Part shown: positions 33,023-38,446 of the stretch, piece by piece | How positions within the stretch are numbered: position 1 is the stretch's first letter | Layout of the letters: each line of letters starts with the position of its first letter | Assembly: GCA_964544115.1 (NCBI GenBank) | Contig: CAZJBP010000007.1 | Span: 1-38,446, forward strand | DNA from: CAZJBP01 sp964544115 | Lineage (GTDB): Bacteria; Verrucomicrobiota; Kiritimatiellia; UBA8416; JADHWI01 | Reading direction: 5' to 3' | DNA length: 38,446 nucleotides | Position numbers and translations under genes: made by a program | Notes under the pieces: generated by a model | Databases searched by the model: none | Seen by the model: the letters and a program-made list of their open reading frames with translations, nothing else | Told to the model about the DNA's origin: nothing

Positions 33023-34917
33023 AGGTGCCCCGTAAAGCTTTTCTGCTGGCCGCCGGGTTGGGAACGCGCCTGCGGCCCCTGTCCCTGGATGTACCCAAGC
33101 CCATGCTCCCGCTTCTGGGAGAGCCTTTGGTCGGCCGCATCGTGGACCTGCTGAAGGGCTGGGGGGTTCGCGATTTTCTCGTCAACCTCCACCACCAGCC
33201 CCAGCCGCTCCTCCTCTACCTGCGCGACCGCGCCATGGCCGATGGCCTTCGCATTCATTTCTCCTACGAGCCCGACATTCTGGGCACCGGAGGTGCGCTC
33301 CGCCGCGCCGCGTGGTTTCTCGATGCGGAGCCCTTCTGGCTCGTGAATACCGACATCACGGCGAGCGTGAACCCCGCGCCGCTGCTGCGAGCATTCGCGC
33401 GCCAGGGCCCGCTGGCGGCGTTGTGGGTGACGGACAAGCGGGGGCCTCGCACCGTGGACCTGCGGTGCCATCGGGTCACATCGTTCCGCAGCGCACACCC
33501 CGGCGCACCCGGCACCTTCACCTTCTGCGGCCTGCACCTGGTCTCGCCTCGAGTGATGGATTACCTGCCCGAGCCCGCCTTCTCGTCGGTTGTGGAAGCC
33601 TATGAGGCCGCCATGGTCGACGGGCTGACCGTGCTGGGAATCGACCCGCCCGGAAGCACGTGGGATGACATCGGGACCCCCGAGCGCTATCTTGCCGCGC
33701 ACCGTGAACTCCATTCCCGGGTCTCACCGCCCATCGAGCAGCGCCGTGCCGTGCGCGCCCTGCGGCGCGGCGGCGTGCACATCAGCGGCGGCGTCAGCAT
33801 CGCCTCCGACGTCACCGCCGGCGACGGTGCCGCGATCAGCAACGCGGTGCTTCTTGAGGGCGTTCACCTGGGCGCTGGCGCCGCCCTGCAGAACGCCATC
33901 CTAGGCCCCGGCGTCAGCGTGTGCGGCCCGGCAACGGGCCTGATCGTGCGCGCCGACCGCGCCCGCGAGGACGCCGCACTGCCCTCTCTGTTGGATCGCC
34001 TCGGATGGCCGCTCGAACGCACGGCCGTACAGGTCCTGCCCACACGCGGGTCGGATCGCCGGTTCCTCCGGCTCATGCGTGGGACACACCGCGCCATGGT
34101 AGCCCTGCACGGCGAACAGCGGCCCGAAAACCGCCGCTACGCGAGCCATGCCCGGTTCCTGCGCCGGCTGGGCGTCGATGTACCCCGGCCGATCCTCGAC
34201 GCCCCCGATCTGGGCGCCCAGGTCTTCGAGGACCTCGGCGACACGACGCTGGAGTCCTGCCAGCGCGAGATGAGTGCAAGCCGGCGCCTGCTCTGCTACC
34301 GGCGCGTTCTGGCGATGGCGCTGCGGATGCACACGGTTTCCACCCGCGCAGCCTCCCGCCTGGCTCTGGAGCCGCCGTTCACGGCCGAACTCTACCGGTG
34401 GGAGCACGAGTTGTTCGACACGCACTTCCTGTCCGGCCGCCCGGAGATGACGCCCGCGCGTCGTCAGGCGATCCTGCAGGAGCTGGCGGAAAACGCCCGC
34501 CGCCTGGCCCTGCCGCCACTCGGCATCGTGCATCGGGACCTTCAGTCGAGCAACGTGATGCTGAAGGGCCGGCGCTGTGTGCTGATCGACTTCCAGGGCA
34601 TGCGGTGGGGGCCGCCGGCCTACGACGTGGCCTCGCTGTTGTGCGACCCGTACGTCATGCTGGCCGAAGATGTGCAGAACCGGCTGCTGGACGCCTACTG
34701 CCGGCAACACCCACAGGGCGACGCCGTGCGCAGCACCTTCTGGCCCGCGGCAGTGCAGCGGCTGTCCCAAGCGCTGGGCGCCTATGGCCGCCTCAGCGCC
34801 GTTCCCGGGATGGAGAGATTCCGGCAGTACATCCCAGGCGCCCTCAGCATGATGCAGCGCGCCCTGGCCCACGCCGGCGGCGCCCCTCAGCTCAGAACTT
34901 GCTGCTCACGCCAATGA
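33019..34917 (+). CDS. Bifunctional MurU-like nucleotidyltransferase / AmgK-like sugar kinase
   Basis: 632 residues. The N-terminal half is a sugar-1-phosphate nucleotidyltransferase (LLAAGLGTRLRPLSLDVPKP at 9-28; WDDIGTPERYL near 215). A short left-handed beta-helix-like stretch follows (about 250-305, GGVSIASDV, GDGAAISNAVLLEGVHLG). The C-terminal half is an aminoglycoside-phosphotransferase-fold kinase with HRDLQSSN (His505-Asp507), IDFQ (Asp524) and GPPAYDVASLLCDPY, the AmgK pattern. In Pseudomonas, AmgK and MurU are separate and turn MurNAc into UDP-MurNAc. Here they are fused in the order MurU-AmgK and preceded by an exo-muramidase, which supports MurNAc as substrate; another hexose is possible. 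The last ~12 residues overlap the convergent DUF481 gene. Confidence 0.85.
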   Translation: MKVPRKAFLLAAGLGTRLRPLSLDVPKPMLPLLGEPLVGRIVDLLKGWGVRDFLVNLHHQPQPLLLYLRDRAMADGLRIHFSYEPDILGTGGALRRAAWFLDAEPFWLVNTDITASVNPAPLLRAFARQGPLAALWVTDKRGPRTVDLRCHRVTSFRSAHPGAPGTFTFCGLHLVSPRVMDYLPEPAFSSVVEAYEAAMVDGLTVLGIDPPGSTWDDIGTPERYLAAHRELHSRVSPPIEQRRAVRALRRGGVHISGGVSIASDVTAGDGAAISNAVLLEGVHLGAGAALQNAILGPGVSVCGPATGLIVRADRAREDAALPSLLDRLGWPLERTAVQVLPTRGSDRRFLRLMRGTHRAMVALHGEQRPENRRYASHARFLRRLGVDVPRPILDAPDLGAQVFEDLGDTTLESCQREMSASRRLLCYRRVLAMALRMHTVSTRAASRLALEPPFTAELYRWEHELFDTHFLSGRPEMTPARRQAILQELAENARRLALPPLGIVHRDLQSSNVMLKGRRCVLIDFQGMRWGPPAYDVASLLCDPYVMLAEDVQNRLLDAYCRQHPQGDAVRSTFWPAAVQRLSQALGAYGRLSAVPGMERFRQYIPGALSMMQRALAHAGGAPQLRTCCSRQ

Positions 34918-35662
34918 TGGTGGTCAGATCGTTATGCTCACGGCCCTCGGCGGGCATGCTGTCGTAGCGATCCTGCAGAACCACGCGGAGATTGAGGTGG
35001 TGGTTCATCGCCGCCTCGGCCCCGAACTCCGCATTAACCAGGTAGGCGGAGAAATCAGAGAACTCCGGCATCCACTCGGCCGTCTGCCAAATCTTGCCCT
35101 GATCGCCGAACTTGTGCTCAAAGCCCTGCGCCACGCGCAGCGACGGATAGTCGTCCTTCTCGCCGCCGACCTTCTCCCACACGTAGGACGGACCGATTTC
35201 CCCCGACAGCTTCGTCATATCGGTCTTGATCGCGTAGACACCGACGCCGGGGCCCACCGTCAGCCGATAGTCAATGTCGGCCATATCATCGTAGAGCAAG
35301 GTGCTATCCAGGTAACTGTAAGTGTGCGGGGAGTATGTCTTCTTGACGTTCCCGGCCAGCTTCGCGTCCTTCTTCGAGGTCTCGCTCTTTCCGGCATCGG
35401 TGGTGTTCTCAGCGTAGTTGCCTTCCAAGCCAGCCTTGAACGACCCGATGCAGTTCTCGCCCTCCGTGCCGATGCTTGCGTTGAACTGCGAGCTCTCGGT
35501 GTTGCCGTCATTGAAGGTCGCTCCGACCGCCACGGTGGTTTCAAGTCTGTTCGTGACCACGGGCACAGCGTCCGCGGCCGACGCCACGACGCCCGCCAAC
35601 ACCAAGCCACCAGCCGCCAGGGTACCAACCATCCGATTCATGCGCTCCGCCTCCCGCCTCAT
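34892..35662 (-). CDS. DUF481-type outer-membrane protein
   Basis: 256 residues with a signal peptide (LAAGGLVLAGVVASAADA). Alternating beta-strand sequence then runs to a terminal Phe (GVSSKF), the usual end of an outer-membrane barrel. The TTVAVGATFNDGNTESSQFNAS opening and the alternating pattern match DUF481 (YdiY-like, salt-induced outer-membrane protein). Function in this family is unclear. ATG 35662 and ATG 35641 both have GGAGG at 8 nt, so either could be used; the second gives the more compact signal peptide. The 3' end overlaps the fusion kinase gene by 26 bp. Confidence 0.82.
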   Translation of the reverse strand: MRREAERMNRMVGTLAAGGLVLAGVVASAADAVPVVTNRLETTVAVGATFNDGNTESSQFNASIGTEGENCIGSFKAGLEGNYAENTTDAGKSETSKKDAKLAGNVKKTYSPHTYSYLDSTLLYDDMADIDYRLTVGPGVGVYAIKTDMTKLSGEIGPSYVWEKVGGEKDDYPSLRVAQGFEHKFGDQGKIWQTAEWMPEFSDFSAYLVNAEFGAEAAMNHHLNLRVVLQDRYDSMPAEGREHNDLTTIIGVSSKF

Positions 35663-35676
35663 TTGTCCAGCCTCCG

Positions 35677-35707
35677 CTTAACTGCAAACTCCCTGAACTC
35701 ACTCGCG
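35677..35707. repeat. 31-bp direct repeat, copy of mscL codons 3-13 region (unit A)
   Basis: Perfect 31-bp match to 36035-36065, in the same orientation, 358 bp away. This copy is non-coding. It lies between the mscL stop and the DUF481 start, ending just before its GGAGG. Confidence 0.95.
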
Positions 35708-35734
35708 CAACGCGACGCCACAGCCCGACCTGCC

Positions 35735-36073
35735 TTACGCCGCCTTCCCGCCGCTCGCCCGCTTCCGCAGCCCGTTGATCACCTTCACCAGCATGAACAC
35801 CGACGCGGCCACGATCAGAAAATCGACCACGGTCTGAATGAACTTTCCGTAATTCAGCGTCACGGCAGCCACGTCGCCGCTGGCCGCCTTCATCGTGATG
35901 ACAAGATCCGCAAAGTTCACGCCGCCGAGCAGCAGGCCGATGGGGGGCATGATGACGTCATTCACTATCGACGTAACGATCTTGCCGAACGCCCCGCCGA
36001 TGATGATACCCACGGCCATGTCGACAACGTTCCCCTTAACTGCAAACTCCCTGAACTCACTCGCGATGCTCAT
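35735..36073 (-). CDS. mscL: Large-conductance mechanosensitive channel
   Basis: Pentameric inner-membrane safety valve that opens under hypo-osmotic shock. 112 residues, shorter than E. coli (136). The N-terminal helix EFREFAVKGNVVDMAVGIIIGGAFGKIVTS with TM1 and the NDVIMPPIGLLLGG turn are well conserved; TM2 (FIQTVVDFLIVAASVFMLVKVING) follows. The cytoplasmic helical bundle at the C-terminus is cut to a few basic residues, which E. coli MscL tolerates. The start codon region is duplicated downstream as a 31-bp repeat. DUF481, also osmotic-stress linked in some bacteria, follows 73 bp downstream. Confidence 0.95.
   Translation of the reverse strand: MSIASEFREFAVKGNVVDMAVGIIIGGAFGKIVTSIVNDVIMPPIGLLLGGVNFADLVITMKAASGDVAAVTLNYGKFIQTVVDFLIVAASVFMLVKVINGLRKRASGGKAA
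36035..36065. repeat. 31-bp direct repeat inside the 5' end of mscL (unit B)
   Basis: The coding copy of the repeat, covering mscL from about codon 3 to codon 13. It is identical over 31 bp to 35677-35707. Confidence 0.95.
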
Positions 36074-36104
36074 CCTGATGCCCTCCCTGTTCTGAATTCA
36101 ACTG

Positions 36105-36120
36105 CTACGCGTAGCGCTAC
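36105..36120. promoter_or_regulatory. Two overlapping 10-bp palindromes upstream of mscL
   Basis: CTACGCGTAG (36105-36114) and GTAGCGCTAC (36111-36120) share four bases and lie 32-47 bp upstream of the mscL start. The site is placed as an operator between the candidate promoter and the gene, or it could form an RNA hairpin. Confidence 0.4.
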
Positions 36121-36144
36121 CCATGCCCCACGCTTGTACCTTTG

Positions 36145-36171
36145 AGTATGCCGGTTTCCGGGTCGTGTCAA
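36145..36171 (-). promoter_or_regulatory. Candidate sigma-70 promoter for mscL
   Basis: On the minus strand there is a perfect -35 TTGACA (36171-36166). After a short 15-bp spacer comes CATACT (36150-36145) as a -10. The spacer is below the optimal 17, so the call is tentative. Confidence 0.3.
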
Positions 36172-36253
36172 GGATGGACCCGAAAACAAAACACAAAACG
36201 GGCGGGGCGGCCGAGACTGGTCGTTCCCCGGAACGCGTGACACGGAGGCAGGC

Positions 36254-36658
36254 TTACACGACAGGCCGGCGCCGGCCCCGGCCGCCCTCCTGCTCGGACT
36301 GGGCATCCAGGCAGTACCGCGCATAGGGCAGGGCCTTCAGGCGGGCGCGGTTGATCGCCTTGCCGGTCATCTCGCAGGCGCCGTATACGCCGTCTTCAAT
36401 GCGGCGCAGCGCGTCATTGATCTCGCGGACGATGCCGCTCTCCGTTCCGGCCACCGTCAGGGCCAGCCCCTGATCGAAGCTGTCGTGGTCCTCATCCTCC
36501 GCCCGCATGGGCTGGAAGCTGTCCTGATTGATCGACGTCACGGTCCCCGTGACCTTGTCGCGCAGACGGAGCAATTGTTCGTGGAACTCGGCGATTTCCG
36601 ATGGCGTCAGGGGGGGCTCAGCCGGCTCGGGAGTTCGCGTTTTATGAGCAAGGGCCAT
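36254..36658 (-). CDS. DksA/TraR-family protein with half of its zinc-finger cysteines replaced
   Basis: 134 residues. The coiled-coil-like N-terminal part (about 18-55) and the stretch REINDALRRIEDGVYGACEMTG, broken before the RLKALPYARYC finger, match DksA/TraR. DksA binds the RNA polymerase secondary channel and works with ppGpp. The usual CxxC...CxxC is here CEMT...CLDA, leaving two of four ligands. Cys-poor versions with a stable finger are known in several phyla. The Arg-rich tail (GGRGRRRPVV) is unusual. No Asp-x-x-Asp-Ala tip signature is seen at the coil turn, so transcriptional activity is uncertain. It follows adk by 47 bp on the same strand. Confidence 0.82.
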   Translation of the reverse strand: MALAHKTRTPEPAEPPLTPSEIAEFHEQLLRLRDKVTGTVTSINQDSFQPMRAEDEDHDSFDQGLALTVAGTESGIVREINDALRRIEDGVYGACEMTGKAINRARLKALPYARYCLDAQSEQEGGRGRRRPVV

Positions 36659-36679
36659 GCGGTTGCCTCCTCGGCAAGA

Positions 36680-36702
36680 AAGGTTCGACCTATTGGCGAA
36701 CC
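36680..36702 (-). terminator. Hairpin after adk
   Basis: AGGTTCG and CGAACCT form a perfect 7-bp stem with a 9-nt loop between adk and the DksA-like gene. In the minus direction it is followed by TTCTTG, a weak T-rich tail, so it may partly terminate or process the adk transcript. Confidence 0.5.
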
Positions 36703-36705
36703 TGG

Positions 36706-37338
36706 CTAGGACGCGCCAAGCACGCGGTTGACGTCGGAGACAATCACTGCGATGTCCCGCGCGCCGTCGACATCGACGAGCAGCTTGCGAGAGGCGTAGT
36801 ACTCGATCAGGGGCTCGGTCTGCTTGCGATAGACCACCAGGCGGTTGCTGATAGCCTCCGCCTTGTCATCGTCACGCTGGTAGAACTCCGAAGCCGGCAC
36901 GTCCTTCGGCGGCTGCGGAACGCCGTCCGGGTTCACGTTGAAGATCTTGCCCGTCGGGCGGTGAATCCGGCGGCCGGACAACCGGTGCACGATGAGCGCG
37001 TCGGGGACGTTGAAGTTCACCACGCGGTCAATCTTCACGCCCCCCTGGACCAGCGCCTCGGCCTGCGGAATGGTCCGCGGGAAACCGTCCAGAATGAACC
37101 CGCCCCTGCAATCGGGGTTGGCGATGCGCTGCTTCAGCAGGTCGATCACCAGATGGTCCGGCACCAGTTCGCCGGCGTCCATGTAGCCCTTGGCCTTCTT
37201 GCCCAGTTCGTTCCCCGCCGCCACCGCGGCCCGCAGCAAGTCGCCGGTTGAGATCTGCACGACCTTCAGTTGATCCACAACTCGCTGGGCGATGGTTCCT
37301 TTGCCGGCGCCCGGGGGTCCCAGAAAGACCAGGTTCAT
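36706..37338 (-). CDS. adk: Adenylate kinase
   Basis: Balances ATP, ADP and AMP. 210 residues, normal for the long form. P-loop GPPGAGKGT (7-15), AMP-binding QISTGDLLRAAV and GFILDGFPRTIPQAEAL, and a full LID domain (GRRIHRPTGKIFN, with HxxT in place of zinc-binding cysteines). A GC hairpin (GGGCCG/CGGCCC, 37356-37373) lies just upstream of the start. The gene is divergent from the leuB leader region. Confidence 0.96.
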   Translation of the reverse strand: MNLVFLGPPGAGKGTIAQRVVDQLKVVQISTGDLLRAAVAAGNELGKKAKGYMDAGELVPDHLVIDLLKQRIANPDCRGGFILDGFPRTIPQAEALVQGGVKIDRVVNFNVPDALIVHRLSGRRIHRPTGKIFNVNPDGVPQPPKDVPASEFYQRDDDKAEAISNRLVVYRKQTEPLIEYYASRKLLVDVDGARDIAVIVSDVNRVLGAS

Positions 37339-37403
37339 GTCTTCATCTCCTCAAAGGGCCGGTTGAGCGGCCCGTGCAGTTCGGCTTGCTCTCTTCGCGG
37401 TGC

Positions 37404-37420
37404 GCCGCACCGGGTGCGGC
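37404..37420. promoter_or_regulatory. Hairpin upstream of the leuB leader ORF
   Basis: GCCGCAC (37404-37410) pairs with GTGCGGC (37414-37420) around a CGG loop, ending just ahead of the AGGAGG of the short ORF. It may belong to the 5' region of the leuB transcript. Confidence 0.4.
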
Positions 37421-37436
37421 GGAACAGGAGGGCACC

Positions 37437-37541
37437 ATGTCCAAATCGTGCGAAGGCATCAAGTCCGAAATCCGAAGGACGCGAATCATTGTTCTTGCAA
37501 GGACCCAATCGCCACTTGCAGAGCCGAAGGGGCTTTCGTAA
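37437..37541 (+). CDS. Possible leader peptide of leuB (34 residues)
   Basis: ATG 37437 has a full AGGAGG site at 5-6 nt, better than most genes in this window. The 34-codon frame contains Arg-Ile-Ile-Val-Leu-Ala-Arg, with ATC-ATT-GTT-CTT, then further Leu codons, and ends with TAA 53 bp before leuB. Leader peptides of branched-chain amino-acid operons carry such Ile/Val/Leu runs. The run is short, so this is a hypothesis. An alternative is an unrelated small protein. Confidence 0.4.
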   Translation: MSKSCEGIKSEIRRTRIIVLARTQSPLAEPKGLS

Positions 37542-37547
37542 TGTGCT

Positions 37548-37576
37548 TGCCCTGTCTCTCGCAAAGGAGAGAGGCA
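37548..37576 (+). promoter_or_regulatory. Hairpin between the leader ORF and leuB
   Basis: TGCC and TCTCTC (37548-37560, with a 3-nt bulge) pair with GAGAGAGGCA (37567-37576) around a GCAAAG loop, 17 bp before the leuB start. No T-run follows, so classical termination is not shown. Control of the leuB ribosome-binding site is possible. Confidence 0.4.
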
Positions 37577-37593
37577 GCACAGCGGGAGAGCTC

Positions 37594-38446
37594 ATGAGCA
37601 AGACACACAAGATCGCGGTCATCGGCGGCGACGGAACCGGTCCTGAGGTCGCACGCGAAGGCCTGAAGGTGATGAACGCCGCGGCGGCCAAGTACGGCTT
37701 CAAGCTGGACTACACGCACTTTGATTTCGGCGGCGAGCGCTACCTGCGCACGGGCGAGACGCTGCCCGACAGCGCCATTGAGGATCTGAAGCGCTTCGAC
37801 GCGATCTACCTCGGCGCCATCGGCCACCCGGACGTGAAGCCCGGCATCCTCGAGGTCGGCATCCTGCTGAAGGCGCGCTTCGCCCTCGACCAGTACATCA
37901 ACCTGCGCCCGGTGAAGCTGTTCCCCGGCGTGGAGACGCCGCTCAAGGACAAGGGGCCGGCGGACATCGACTTCGTCGTCGTGCGCGAGAACTCCGGCGG
38001 CATCTACACCGGGCTCGGCGGCGCCGTGCAGAAAGGCACGCCGCTGGAAGTGGCCACGCAGGTCATGCTCTACTCGCGCCCCGTCGTGGAGCGGTGCGTG
38101 CGGTACGCCTACGAGTACACGCGCCGGCGCAACAGCGCGAAGAAGCGCCTGACGCTCGTGCACAAGTGCAACGTGCTGACCCACTGCGGCGACCTCTGGG
38201 TGCGCGTGCACAAGGAGATGGGCGACGCCGAGTTTGCGGACGTCAACCAGGACTACAACCACGTGGACGCGGCCACGATGTGGTTCGTCAAGCAGCCGGA
38301 GTGGTACGACGTGATCGTGACGGAGAACCTCTTCGGCGACATCATCACCGACCTGGCCGCCATCATTCAGGGCGGGCTGGGCATTGCCGCCGGCGGCAAC
38401 ATCAACCCCGAGGGCGTGAGCATGTTCGAGCCCATGGGCGGCTCCG
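37594..38446 (+). CDS. leuB: 3-isopropylmalate dehydrogenase (partial, cut by window end)
   Basis: 284 codons are visible and the frame is open to the window end. LeuB oxidises and decarboxylates 3-isopropylmalate in leucine synthesis, using NAD. Visible signatures are IAVIGGDGTGPEV, LLKARFALDQYINLRPVKLF, VVVRENSGGIYTGLGG, THCGDLW, the Lys-Cys-Asn region of the active site (LVHKCNVL) and VTENLFGDIITDLAAIIQGG. The missing part holds the adenine-binding segment. The LGAIGHPDVKPGILE form resembles the actinobacterial/planctomycete LeuB type; tartrate or isocitrate dehydrogenase is less likely. ATG 37594 has GGGAGAG upstream. Confidence 0.9.
   Translation, partial: MSKTHKIAVIGGDGTGPEVAREGLKVMNAAAAKYGFKLDYTHFDFGGERYLRTGETLPDSAIEDLKRFDAIYLGAIGHPDVKPGILEVGILLKARFALDQYINLRPVKLFPGVETPLKDKGPADIDFVVVRENSGGIYTGLGGAVQKGTPLEVATQVMLYSRPVVERCVRYAYEYTRRRNSAKKRLTLVHKCNVLTHCGDLWVRVHKEMGDAEFADVNQDYNHVDAATMWFVKQPEWYDVIVTENLFGDIITDLAAIIQGGLGIAAGGNINPEGVSMFEPMGGS

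Noticed and set aside
36681..36701. GGTTCGA at 36681, like the T-loop of a tRNA
   Set aside because: No cloverleaf can be built around it; it is one arm of the hairpin after adk.

Overview
The window is a GC-rich (visually around two-thirds G+C), densely coded stretch from a Gram-negative bacterium. WaaA (Kdo transferase), a DUF481-type outer-membrane protein and MscL show a lipopolysaccharide-bearing double membrane. An SLA1-homology (SHD1-like) exported protein, a PurF of the Bacteroidales-like Cys-less type, a GH78 rhamnosidase and decayed simple-sequence intergenic DNA fit a member of the PVC group (Kiritimatiellota/Lentisphaerota/Planctomycetota-like). That placement is inference. A run of ten N inside pgi shows that this is a scaffolded draft or metagenome assembly. 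I found no rRNA, tRNA, CRISPR array, IS element or prophage.

Layout. Positions 1-48 hold the tail of a plus-strand gene, followed by a hairpin and a minus-strand GH78 rhamnosidase. A repeat-rich gap (2731-3364) leads into a plus-strand run: PurF-like PRTase, HrpB helicase, Gfo/Idh/MocA oxidoreductase and an NAD-dependent epimerase. glyS lies convergent to them. After a hairpin-rich gap come an Rsm22-type ribosome-assembly protein overlapping gcvH, then a ferredoxin (minus) and an ankyrin lipoprotein (plus). A minus-strand operon dprA-topA-xerC-waaA-htpG occupies 22248-14392. Next are a small membrane protein and an exported ankyrin protein, then a one-carbon module: a PocR/AraC regulator divergent from an MTHFR-like protein and a methyl-H4folate methyltransferase. 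A minus-strand series (DnaJ-type zinc-finger exported protein, PilZ protein, SHD1-HhH exported protein, pgi) is followed on the plus strand by a small membrane protein, a NamZ-type exo-muramidase and a MurU-AmgK-like fusion. The window closes with DUF481, mscL, a DksA/TraR-like protein and adk on the minus strand, and on the plus strand leuB (cut by the window end) behind a possible leader peptide.

How the genes work together. The clearest functional unit is 31787-34917: an exo-N-acetylmuramidase overlapping by GTGA a single polypeptide that carries both a sugar-1-phosphate nucleotidyltransferase and an AmgK-like sugar kinase. This would be a compact MurNAc-to-UDP-MurNAc salvage route. The second unit is the C1 module (24243-27546), where a ligand-sensing regulator probably controls methyl transfer from methyl-H4folate to a corrinoid protein encoded elsewhere. 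The dprA-topA-xerC order resembles the arrangement known from Firmicutes. Its TopA is unusual: the C-terminal zinc fingers are replaced by three copies of an unrecognised ~65-75-residue repeat. Other items worth checking are a PurF that keeps its Fe-S ligands but has lost the glutaminase cysteine, a 31-bp copy of the mscL 5' coding region in front of the neighbouring gene, and an Ile-Ile-Val-Leu-containing short ORF with a perfect Shine-Dalgarno sequence upstream of leuB.
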